NCBI GenBank assembly: GCA_021778975.1
Contig: JAJYBO010000157.1
Location: 1 to 6,811 of the forward strand
Direction: 5' to 3'
Source: Deltaproteobacteria bacterium
Lineage (GTDB): Bacteria; Desulfobacterota; Desulfobacteria; Desulfobacterales; Desulfatirhabdiaceae
Length of the DNA stretch: 6,811 nucleotides
The translations under genes and the position numbers were made by a program. Under the pieces are notes generated by a model. That model saw nothing but the letters and a program-made list of their open reading frames with translations. It was not told the origin of the DNA and made no database searches. Below, piece by piece: positions 1 to 5,919 of the stretch (the stretch's first letter is position 1; every line of letters begins with the position of its first letter).

Positions 1-34
1 CAACGCAGCATCCGGGCTTTTTACGAAGCCGTCA
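1..34. repeat. Partial dispersed palindromic repeat, cut by the window edge
   Basis: Bases 1-34 match the reverse complement of 3405-3438 at 28 of 34 positions without gaps. This includes an exact 11-mer, CAACGCAGCAT, at 1-11 whose complement is at 3428-3438. The outer part (19-32, TTTTACGAAGCCGT) also matches the other arm of the second copy directly (3456-3469, 13 of 14). Both copies lie outside genes. I read this as one half of an intergenic palindrome whose other half lies left of the window. From memory, similar palindromes are scattered between genes in Desulfobacterales; I could not check this. A reading frame (1-45) crosses the stretch, but the repeat explains it better. Confidence 0.55.
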
Positions 35-59
35 AGATTTCTTGACAGAAACAGTGTCA
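31..59. promoter_or_regulatory. Overlapping inverted repeats over the -35 box, possible operator
   Basis: Two perfect short palindromes sit on the promoter. The first is GTCAAG-ATTT-CTTGAC (31-46), with 6-base arms and a 4-base spacer. The second is TGACA-N7-TGTCA (43-47 and 55-59). They share the -35 hexamer, so a dimeric factor bound to either would cover the RNA polymerase contact. The first has the 4-base spacer geometry of CRP/FNR-family sites, but not the FNR half-site sequence. I cannot name a regulator. The left arm also lies at the outer edge of the palindromic repeat 1-34. Confidence 0.45.
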
Positions 60-70
60 CATACTATAAA
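42..70 (+). promoter_or_regulatory. Sigma-70-type promoter of the first gene
   Basis: A perfect -35 hexamer TTGACA (42-47) is followed after exactly 17 bases by TATAAA (65-70), five of six matches to the -10 consensus. Transcription would start near 76-78, leaving a leader of about 89 bases before the ATG at 166. It is the best promoter match I noticed in the window and points at the unknown gene 166-489. The AT-rich region around the -10 supports the call. Confidence 0.75.
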
Positions 71-98
71 AATACGCGTGATAGCGTCAATCGTATTG

Positions 99-159
99 CG
101 GGAGGAAGCGCCTCCCGGTACTTTATAAATAACTTTTTTTGAATGTCAGCAACGGGAGG
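99..159 (+). promoter_or_regulatory. Leader hairpin with two alternative pairings, one over the ribosome site
   Basis: CGGGAGG (99-105) and CCTCCCG (111-117) form a perfect 7-bp hairpin with a 5-base loop. CGGGAGGA occurs again at 153-160, where it is the Shine-Dalgarno of the gene starting at 166. CCTCCCG can therefore pair equally well with either copy. Pairing with the first leaves the ribosome site free; pairing with the second closes it across a 35-base loop. The local hairpin should be strongly favoured, so the default state would be open. It matches no riboswitch class I know. The repeat of a purine-rich Shine-Dalgarno could be coincidence. Confidence 0.4.
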
Positions 160-165
160 ACACAG

Positions 166-489
166 ATGGCGGATTTTTACATCAACATTTTTATGGATGA
201 CGAAAAACAGAAAAAAATCGAAGCTGCTGGTTTAGCCGCAAATATCAAGGACATTGACGGGAAAAAAGCCATTCAGGTGGATGTCACCGCCAAAGAGCAG
301 AAAAAACTCGTCAAAGGGTTCCCGGATATGGCTTTCGACGCTTCCAACGCATGCGTGCTGCCCGAAAAAGCGGAAGCCACACTGCTGGACATTGTCTGCA
401 ACATGAAAACCATTGATGTTATGAAAGTGGCGATCATGAAAATATACAGCCCGCTTGCGGGTAAAGCCCCCCGTTCCGCCCAGCGGTAA
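166..489 (+). CDS. Small cytosolic protein of unknown function (107 aa)
   Basis: I do not recognise this protein. The start at 166 is chosen because GGGAGGA (154-160) lies five bases upstream; an in-frame TTG at 139 has no such site. The product begins MADFYINIFMDDEKQKK. It has a hydrophobic/charged N-terminal strand, a Lys/Glu-rich middle (residues 13-50), two cysteines (C63, C78) and a basic tail ending KAPRSAQR. There is no signal peptide, membrane segment or metal motif. The alternation of short hydrophobic strands with charged helices (IQVDVTAKEQKKLVKG, LLDIVCNMKTIDVMKVAIMKIY) suggests a compact alpha/beta fold, which is inference. It has its own strong promoter, a structured leader and a terminator-like hairpin behind it, so it is probably transcribed largely as a single-gene unit at a substantial level. 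Confidence 0.8.
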   Translation: MADFYINIFMDDEKQKKIEAAGLAANIKDIDGKKAIQVDVTAKEQKKLVKGFPDMAFDASNACVLPEKAEATLLDIVCNMKTIDVMKVAIMKIYSPLAGKAPRSAQR

Positions 490-513
490 TTTCCACTTAT
501 TTTCGTCTTATCG

Positions 514-546
514 AGGGAATGAGCATGTCGCTTGTTCCCTTTCTTT
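514..546 (+). terminator. Terminator-like hairpin between the unknown gene and the cyclase
   Basis: AGGGAATGAGC (514-524) pairs with GCTTGTTCCCT (530-540), an 11-bp stem with two G-U wobbles and loop ATGTC. TTTCTTT (540-546) follows. The form suits a Rho-independent terminator of the gene ending at 489, although the T tract is interrupted. It ends three bases before the cyclase ATG at 550, so the cyclase would depend on readthrough or attenuation here. GAGGGA (513-518) resembles a Shine-Dalgarno, but it lies in the stem and serves an out-of-frame ATG (525). Confidence 0.55.
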
Positions 547-549
547 GCC

Positions 550-1185
550 ATGAACTTCATTGATCTGAGCCATCCGTTTACAGAAGACATGCCGGTGTAT
601 CCGGGTTCCGATCCCCCGATTCTCACGAATGTCGCCACCGTCGCCGGCAATGGCTATGCAGAGAAACGGCTTACCCTGTTTTCTCACACCGGAACCCATA
701 TAGATGCACCTTCACACGTTCTTTCGGAAGGGTTGTCCATTGATGCGCTTTCCGTCACACACTTTGCCGGCGCGGCATGTGTGCTGGATTTTTCGGAATA
801 TTCAGCCCCGGAAATTACACATGAAGACATGATCGCATGCCGGTCTTCGATTGACGGCAGTGAATTCGTTTTACTCCATACGGGATGGAGCCGGTATTGG
901 GGAACGAACGCCTATTACACCGGATACCCGGTACTCTCGACCAAAGCGGCGCAATGGCTGTCTCAATTCCGTCTCAAAGGGCTGGGAATTGACGCAATCT
1001 CCGTAGATCACCCTGAATCATCCGGGCTTCCGGTGCATCGTATTCTGTTATCGGCATCCATTTTGATTATCGAAAATCTGAATTGTCTTAATCAGTTGCC
1101 GTCACACCATTTCATGATGACAGCGTTTCCACTTCGAATCCACAACGGCGATGGCTCACCGGTGCGCGCCGTCGCCATGCTGTAA
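550..1185 (+). CDS. Cyclase-family (kynurenine formamidase-like) metal-dependent hydrolase
   Basis: The 211-residue product is a cyclase-family protein (the fold of bacterial kynurenine formamidase KynB), which usually hydrolyses amide, ester or lactone bonds in small molecules using zinc or manganese. It opens with the typical MNFIDLSHPFTEDMPVYPGS. The metal motif HTGTHIDAPSH (46-56) supplies H46, H50, D52 and H56. Later blocks LLHTGW (108-113), GIDAISVDHPE (146-156) and the LLSASILIIENL stretch (166-177) are also typical, and length is normal. ATG 550 is chosen because the product then begins at the conserved N-terminus; an in-frame TTG at 532 is possible. Neither has a good ribosome site. 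The gene lies 23 bases before the exported OB-like gene. Its substrate cannot be told, and no other tryptophan-degradation gene is nearby. Confidence 0.88.
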   Translation: MNFIDLSHPFTEDMPVYPGSDPPILTNVATVAGNGYAEKRLTLFSHTGTHIDAPSHVLSEGLSIDALSVTHFAGAACVLDFSEYSAPEITHEDMIACRSSIDGSEFVLLHTGWSRYWGTNAYYTGYPVLSTKAAQWLSQFRLKGLGIDAISVDHPESSGLPVHRILLSASILIIENLNCLNQLPSHHFMMTAFPLRIHNGDGSPVRAVAML

Positions 1186-1208
1186 CAACCGCTCACAGGA
1201 GAGGAAAT

Positions 1209-1703
1209 ATGCGTAATTTTCATTATCGTATGATTGCCGCCGTTTTTTTTCTGATGGTCATGAGTGCTGTCGCATCCGGTTTCGCTGCGGACAAACCGGC
1301 GGATATGGGAGGCTGGGAAAGAGGAGGGAAATATGATAAACTCTATGTTCCCAGTGAACGCGACAGCTTCAAAGGAATTGTGGAAGGGTTCAAAGATGTC
1401 ACACCATTCCCTGGCATGTCGCCCGGCGTTGCGGTTTTGGTCAAAGACGGGGATGGCGATATTGTCACCGTTCACCTGGGTCCCCGGTGGTTTGTGGACC
1501 CGGATGCCACTGGCATCCATAAAGGAGATCGGGTCAAAGTCAAGGGTGCCTGGGTTACCATCAACCATGAAGACGTCGTCATGGCGTCCAAAATCTCTCG
1601 CGGTGATTTTTTTGAATATAAAGTCCGTCTCACCAAGGACGGTACGCCCTTCTGGACGCTCGATCCCCAACAACTCGCCAAAGAAAGGGTGCAATCCCGA
1701 TAA
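1209..1703 (+). CDS. Exported small protein with OB-fold-like domain
   Basis: The 164-residue product has a clear Sec signal peptide: basic start MRNFHYR, a hydrophobic core over residues 8-23, and probable cleavage after A26 (GFA|ADKP). The mature part (about 138 residues) carries a compact beta-rich region, roughly 53-131. It includes GMSPGVAVLVKD (69-80), VHLGPRWF (88-95) and GDRVKVKGAWV (106-116). This strand pattern resembles small OB-fold proteins, and similar periplasmic proteins of unknown role occur in sulfur-cycle bacteria (recollection, not searched). No cysteine, haem site or lipobox is present in the mature part. The start is supported by AGGAGAGGA (1197-1205). It sits 23 bases after the cyclase and 9 bases before glnS, so the three are probably co-transcribed. 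A ligand-binding or chaperone role is only a guess. Confidence 0.8.
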   Translation: MRNFHYRMIAAVFFLMVMSAVASGFAADKPADMGGWERGGKYDKLYVPSERDSFKGIVEGFKDVTPFPGMSPGVAVLVKDGDGDIVTVHLGPRWFVDPDATGIHKGDRVKVKGAWVTINHEDVVMASKISRGDFFEYKVRLTKDGTPFWTLDPQQLAKERVQSR

Positions 1704-1712
1704 GGAAACCGT

Positions 1713-3407
1713 ATGACGTCGCCAGAACCATCTTCTTCATCACATTTTATACGCAATATCATCGCTGAGGATATTCAGTCCTGCAAGTATGACAGACCGA
1801 TCATGACCCGATTTCCTCCGGAGCCTAACGGCTATCTGCACATGGGACATGCCAAGTCCATTTGTCTCAATTTTGGCATCGCGGCGGAATTCGGCGGCGT
1901 CTGCAATCTGCGTTTTGACGACACCAATCCCGGCAAGGAAGATATCGAATATGTCACGTCCATCCAGGAAGATGTCCGCTGGCTGGGGTTTGACTGGGGA
2001 GACCGACTTCATTATGCGTCTGATTATTTCGAACGCCTCTACGACTTCGCGCTTCAACTGATCCGTCTGGGAAAGGCTTATGTATGCAGCCTAAACGCCG
2101 ACCAGATCCGAGAATACCGCGGCGCCCTCACCCGGCCCGGCCAGGACAGCCCTTACCGAAATCGCTCTGTCGAAGAAAATCTTGATCTTTTCGCCCGGAT
2201 GCGGGCAGGTGAATTTCCGGACGGCGCCCATGTTCTACGCGCCAAAATAGACATGGCCTCCCCCAATATGGTCATGCGGGATCCGACCATTTACCGGATT
2301 CGACATGCCTCCCATCACCGGACGGGTGATACCTGGTGCATTTACCCGATGTATGACTTCACGCACTGTCTGTCCGACGCCATCGAAGGCATCACCCATT
2401 CGATCTGCACCCTCGAATTTGAAAACAACCGCCCCCTGTATGACTGGGTGCTGAACACGCTGGCCGTCGCCTGCCACCCGCAACAGATCGAATTTGCAAG
2501 ACTGAACCTGACCTATACCGTCCTGAGCAAACGCAAACTGATCGAGCTGGTGAATAAAAGGTGCGTCAGCGGTTGGGATGACCCCCGTATGCCCACCATA
2601 TCCGGAATACGGCGCCGGGGATACCCGCCGGCGGCTATCCGTAATTTTTGTGAGCGCATCGGCGTCGCCAAAAAAGACAGCACGGTTGATATGGCGCTGC
2701 TCGAACACTGTGTTCGGGAATATCTGAACGAACGGGCGCCTCGCGTCATGGCGGTGCTGCATCCCATTCGCGTGATCATTGATAATTTTCCAGAAAACCA
2801 GGTAGAGCTGCTGGAAGCACCGTATCATCCCGACAACCCGGATATGGGGTCCCGAAATCTGCCATTTTCCAGAGTTCTCTACATCGAAGCGGATGATTTC
2901 ATGGAAGATCCTCCTAAAAAATTCTACCGCCTGGCGCCGGGACGAGAGGTTCGACTTCGCTACGCATATTTTATTCGCTGTGAATCGGTGGTCAAAGATC
3001 CTGCTACCGGAAATATTGTGGAACTGCACTGCACCTATGACTCCGAAACACGGGGAGGCGGTGCGCCGGATGGCCGTAAAGTCAAGGCCACATTGCACTG
3101 GGTATCCGCGTCACACGCGGCCAACGCCACAATACGAATGTATGACCATCTGTTTACACGTCCGGATCCGGATGGCGACAAAAACGGCGCTGATTTCACG
3201 TCATTTATTAATCCATCATCACTTGAAACGCTGACAGATTGCCGAATAGAACCTGATCTTGCCGCTGCATCACCAGCCAGTCATTATCAGTTTGAACGAT
3301 TGGGATATTTTTTCACGGATCCAGTGGATTCTGTCACAGGAGCACCGGTATTTAACCGCACCGTCACCCTGAAAGATGAATGGACAAAGATCCGTAATCA
3401 GAAATGA
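1713..3407 (+). CDS. glnS: Glutaminyl-tRNA synthetase
   Basis: This class I enzyme joins glutamine to tRNA-Gln using ATP in the cytosol. The 564-residue protein aligns end to end with remembered E. coli GlnRS. It has an N-terminal NII-type block (HFIRNIIAEDIQ, 11-22) and the ATP-binding PEPNGYLHMGHAKS (36-49), in which HMGH replaces HIGH. It also has RFDDTNP (67-73), YPMYDFTHC (211-219), the KMSKS-equivalent VLSKRK (270-275), and the C-terminal beta-barrel anticodon domain ending in FNRTVTLKDEW. Length is normal and no frameshift was seen. AAGGA (1702-1706) precedes the ATG by six bases, and the gene follows the OB-like gene by nine. Many bacteria lack GlnRS and make Gln-tRNA with GatCAB, so its presence bears on the tRNA-charging route here. 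The TGA stop lies at the edge of the palindromic repeat. Confidence 0.97.
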   Translation: MTSPEPSSSSHFIRNIIAEDIQSCKYDRPIMTRFPPEPNGYLHMGHAKSICLNFGIAAEFGGVCNLRFDDTNPGKEDIEYVTSIQEDVRWLGFDWGDRLHYASDYFERLYDFALQLIRLGKAYVCSLNADQIREYRGALTRPGQDSPYRNRSVEENLDLFARMRAGEFPDGAHVLRAKIDMASPNMVMRDPTIYRIRHASHHRTGDTWCIYPMYDFTHCLSDAIEGITHSICTLEFENNRPLYDWVLNTLAVACHPQQIEFARLNLTYTVLSKRKLIELVNKRCVSGWDDPRMPTISGIRRRGYPPAAIRNFCERIGVAKKDSTVDMALLEHCVREYLNERAPRVMAVLHPIRVIIDNFPENQVELLEAPYHPDNPDMGSRNLPFSRVLYIEADDFMEDPPKKFYRLAPGREVRLRYAYFIRCESVVKDPATGNIVELHCTYDSETRGGGAPDGRKVKATLHWVSASHAANATIRMYDHLFTRPDPDGDKNGADFTSFINPSSLETLTDCRIEPDLAAASPASHYQFERLGYFFTDPVDSVTGAPVFNRTVTLKDEWTKIRNQK

Positions 3408-3470
3408 CGACTTCGTGAAATATCCGTATGCTGCGTTGCGCCGCGCCTGCAAATATTTTACAAAGCCGTG
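3405..3470. repeat. Imperfect palindromic repeat element between glnS and the glutaredoxin gene
   Basis: The outer arms, GACTTCGTGAAATAT-like (3407-3424) and ATATTTTACAAAGCC-like (3452-3469), are inverted repeats matching at 14 of 18 positions. They enclose a GC-rich core (3425-3451) containing ATGCTGCGTTG and CGCCGCGCC. The left 34 bases (3405-3438) are an inverted relative of window bases 1-34 (28 of 34). Two copies in intergenic sites within 3.5 kb point to a dispersed extragenic palindrome rather than a plain terminator. As RNA it would fold into a long hairpin and could stop transcription or protect the glnS mRNA end. No gene is seen in 3408-3499. Confidence 0.6.
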
Positions 3471-3499
3471 TTGGCAATCACCTAACTGCGGAGATGCTT

Positions 3500-3715
3500 A
3501 TGGATTCAGTGATTATTTTCGGCAAGAACGCCTGTCCGTTTACCACTGCCGCGCGCGAAGCCCACAGCGCCGCCGGAAAAGACGTAATCTACCACGATGT
3601 TTTGTCCGACCCCGCCAGACTGGATGAAATGCTGCAATATTCTTCCGGTGACCGCCGGGTTCCGGTGATTGTGGAACAGGGGAATGTCACTATCGGATAT
3701 CACGGAAAAACCTGA
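3500..3715 (+). CDS. Very small glutaredoxin-like protein (71 aa), possible selenoprotein relative
   Basis: The product has a minimal thioredoxin/glutaredoxin fold: strand VIIFGK (4-9), redox motif C12-P-F-T15, helix TAAREAHSAAGK, strand VIYHDV, then the cis-proline loop RRVPVIVE (P55) and a final VTIGYHG. The active site has one cysteine (CxxT), as in monothiol glutaredoxins. It resembles the small Uxx-star-type glutaredoxin-like proteins of anaerobes, some of which carry selenocysteine (family recollection, not searched). Start 3500 is chosen because GGAG (3490-3493) lies six bases upstream; a longer form from 3428 would run through the repeat. The stop is TGA, followed by three sense codons and TAA at 3725-3727, so a short selenocysteine extension is conceivable. 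A thiol-disulfide or persulfide role is likely but the partner is unknown. Confidence 0.82.
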   Translation: MDSVIIFGKNACPFTTAAREAHSAAGKDVIYHDVLSDPARLDEMLQYSSGDRRVPVIVEQGNVTIGYHGKT

Positions 3716-3772
3716 AGAATTTTATAACCCGCCTGCTGTATGCCGGCCAATCATTGAGGAAGACCCTCTGCA

Positions 3773-4423
3773 ATGGAAAAGCAGTTTTTAATTGACGATA
3801 TCACTCTCGGAGAATCCTGGCGACTTTTCAGGATCATGGGAGAATTTGTGGATGGCGTTGAAGCGCTTCACGACATCGGTCCTGCGGTCAGTTTTTTCGG
3901 TTCCGCGCGTATTACACCCGATGAAGCCATTTACCAGAAAGCCGAGCATCTGGCGGCGCTCTTTGCGCAGCAGCACATTGGCGTCATTACCGGAGGCGGA
4001 GGTGGTATCATGGAAGCCGCTAACAAAGGCGCCGCCACAGCAGGCGGCGTATCGGTCGGTCTCAACATCATCCTGCCGCACGAACAAAAACCGAATGCCT
4101 ATGCCACGGTTACACAACAATTCAAATATTTTTTTATCCGAAAACTTATGTTCGTCAAATATGCCATGGCGTATATCATTTTTCCCGGCGGATTCGGCAC
4201 TCTGGACGAACTGTTTGAAGCGGTCACGCTGATTCAAACCCACCGCATCAAACCATTTCCAGTAATTCTGGTCGGATCCGGCTATTGGGAGGGGCTGGTT
4301 GACTGGGTAAAGGCCCACTTGCTGGAAGAAAAACGCATCTCACCGGATGACATTGACATTCTTCAGGTAATGGACGACCCGGAAATGATCGTCAAGACCA
4401 TTCAGAAGCTGGTGATATTTTGA
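3773..4423 (+). CDS. LOG-family (TIGR00730-type) Rossmann-fold protein
   Basis: The 216-residue protein has the Rossmann-fold signatures of LOG/lysine-decarboxylase-like proteins: VSFFGSARI (39-47), ITGGGGGIMEAANKGA (72-87), R123-K124, and the nucleotide-binding PGGFGTLDE (138-146), where E146 is the expected catalytic acid. Characterised relatives cleave cytokinin nucleotides, or AMP-type nucleotides, into base and ribose 5-phosphate. The old label lysine decarboxylase is misleading. Length is typical of the longer bacterial subgroup with an N-terminal helix. A ribosome site TGAGGAAG (3755-3762) lies ten bases before the ATG, rather far, and is partly enclosed by a GAGG/CCTC inverted repeat (3756-3768). 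The gene follows the glutaredoxin gene by 57 bases and faces dsrN at its 3' end. Physiological substrate is unknown. Confidence 0.9.
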   Translation: MEKQFLIDDITLGESWRLFRIMGEFVDGVEALHDIGPAVSFFGSARITPDEAIYQKAEHLAALFAQQHIGVITGGGGGIMEAANKGAATAGGVSVGLNIILPHEQKPNAYATVTQQFKYFFIRKLMFVKYAMAYIIFPGGFGTLDELFEAVTLIQTHRIKPFPVILVGSGYWEGLVDWVKAHLLEEKRISPDDIDILQVMDDPEMIVKTIQKLVIF

Positions 4424-4451
4424 AAAGAGTGTCGTGAAAACAGGGAATGGT

Positions 4452-5888
4452 TCAGGAGGCAGGGTTCAAGGAGCGGTTATTCATGAAAGAACATGCCTTT
4501 CGAACCAGAGATTCCGCCCAGACAGGGGTCCCCACCGCATGGATATGGGTGTAGGTAGCCAGTGTATTTTTATAACAGACACCATCTCTGTGATCTAAAA
4601 ATCCCGCACCGCGTTTCATGGAGAACACAAGCCGGCAGGCTTCAGACGCTTCAAAAGACAGAACGGATGAATAATGAAATTCATGCCCCCGAATTTCCAT
4701 TCCTGCAGGATAAAAAGGGTTTTCCTGATCTACGGTGACAAGGGTGTATCCATGTCCCTGAGGTTTTTTTTGCAAACCGAAACGAACGGGCAAAACACCA
4801 CACATGGGGTATGATGTTCCTTCCAGAACGATACTTTCCCCCAGGTACATCAATCCTCCACACTCTGCATAAATGGGGAGTCCTGCATCGGCAAGCCGCT
4901 GGATGCCTGTTTTGAAGGAAAGATTTTCGGACAACATCTGCGCATGCGTTTCTGGGAATCCTCCGCCAATATACAGCGCATCCAGATCCGGAAATTCCGT
5001 GTGGGAAAGAGGGCTTAAATAAATCAGCTCGGCGCCTTCCGATATCAGCGCTTCGAGATTTTCCGGATAATAAAACTGAAACGCAGCGTCCTTGATAACA
5101 CCAATGCGGGGCGACTTGCTGCATGAAGATGATTTTACAACAACCGCCGTGTGTTGACGCCGCAATATCTTTTCACCTGTCTCAACATCGTGGATCGGCC
5201 CGGCGTGTTCCGCAATATGCCGAAGTCTGTCCATATCCACACAGGTTATGGCCAGTTTCGACGCGGCATCAATGGACCCCATCGCCCATGTATGCTCTGC
5301 TGTCGGCACCAGCCCCATATGACGTTCAGGAAATATCTGATGATCCAGAACCGGGATGGCGCCAATCACCGGAATACCGCAATGATGTTCGATGCTGGTG
5401 CGAACAATTTTTTCGTGTCGGCTTCCAGCTACCCGATTTAGAACAACGCCTTCGATACGCACATCCGGATCGAAATTCTGGCATCCCATGACCGATGCCG
5501 CCATGGTCCGTGTGGATTTAGTACAGTCTATACAGAGGATCACCGGTGTTTGCAGCAGCTTTGCCAGCTCGGCTGTACTGGTGGCGCCTTCAATATCAAT
5601 ACCGTCATACAATCCGCGATTGCCTTCGATCAACATGATCGCGGCATCTATAGAATGCTGTATCACGGAATCAACAATCTGGCGAGATGTCAGCAGAAAG
5701 GAATCCAGATTATAACAGGGCTGGCCAGCCGCAAGGGTAAGCCAGCCCGCATCAATATAATCCGGACCTTTTTTGAAAGGTATAACGGTGCTGCCCTGCC
5801 CTTTCCAGGCGGCAATAACACCGATAGACAGGATCGTTTTGCCTGATCCGCCTCTGAGGGCGGAGATGATGATTCTGGGAAAATTCAC
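4452..5888 (-). CDS. dsrN: Cobyrinic acid a,c-diamide synthase-like amidase of the dsr cluster
   Basis: Enzymes of the CbiA/CobB family use ATP and glutamine to amidate acetate side chains of tetrapyrroles. Next to dsrABD this one is expected to convert siroheme to siroheme amide for DsrAB (DsrN role, proposed in the literature). From GTG 5888 it is 478 residues. The N-terminal part holds the P-loop ALRGGSGKT (10-18), GPDYIDAGW (41-49) and EGNRGLYDG (88-96). The C-terminal glutaminase part holds YIGGGFPETHA (306-316), YAECGGL with nucleophile C343, and GHEFHYS (401-407). Both halves look intact. GTG 5888 begins at the conserved VNFPRIIIS; a longer frame from GTG 5957 would overlap the dsrD end by 38 bases. 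No clear ribosome site precedes either. It starts 31 bases after dsrD. A true cobalamin role cannot be excluded. Confidence 0.9.
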   Translation of the reverse strand: MNFPRIIISALRGGSGKTILSIGVIAAWKGQGSTVIPFKKGPDYIDAGWLTLAAGQPCYNLDSFLLTSRQIVDSVIQHSIDAAIMLIEGNRGLYDGIDIEGATSTAELAKLLQTPVILCIDCTKSTRTMAASVMGCQNFDPDVRIEGVVLNRVAGSRHEKIVRTSIEHHCGIPVIGAIPVLDHQIFPERHMGLVPTAEHTWAMGSIDAASKLAITCVDMDRLRHIAEHAGPIHDVETGEKILRRQHTAVVVKSSSCSKSPRIGVIKDAAFQFYYPENLEALISEGAELIYLSPLSHTEFPDLDALYIGGGFPETHAQMLSENLSFKTGIQRLADAGLPIYAECGGLMYLGESIVLEGTSYPMCGVLPVRFGLQKKPQGHGYTLVTVDQENPFYPAGMEIRGHEFHYSSVLSFEASEACRLVFSMKRGAGFLDHRDGVCYKNTLATYTHIHAVGTPVWAESLVRKACSFMNNRSLNPAS

Positions 5889-5919
5889 TGACGATGAATC
5901 CGGGGAGTATGCACAAAAA

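Noticed and set aside
1..45. Open frame reading into a stop at 43-45, possible C-terminus of an upstream gene
   Set aside because: Only 14 codons are visible, and bases 1-34 are better explained by the palindromic repeat shared with 3405-3438; the stop lies inside the promoter.
139..165. Longer start (TTG 139) for the first gene
   Set aside because: It has no ribosome site, and its extra codons would cover the strong Shine-Dalgarno of ATG 166.
77..165. Known riboswitch class in the leader of the first gene
   Set aside because: The leader is too short and lacks the conserved cores of the cobalamin, SAM, molybdenum-cofactor or cyclic-di-GMP classes as I know them.
2235..3098. Long minus-strand open frame of 287 codons inside glnS
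   Set aside because: It lies entirely antisense to a clear glutaminyl-tRNA synthetase, and its translation shows no recognisable motif; it is a codon-bias shadow.
3438..3459. Simple intrinsic terminator after glnS
   Set aside because: The only local stem (TTGC/GCAA around the GC-rich core) is short and the T run is broken; the larger palindrome explains the symmetry better.
3428..3499. N-terminal extension of the glutaredoxin-like protein from ATG 3428
   Set aside because: The extension consists of repeat sequence, looks unlike a glutaredoxin N-terminus, and ATG 3500 has GGAG at good spacing.
3728..3772. SECIS-type hairpin after the glutaredoxin TGA
   Set aside because: Only 3-4 bp stems could be drawn, with no convincing apical loop; it is kept only as a question in the selenocysteine finding.
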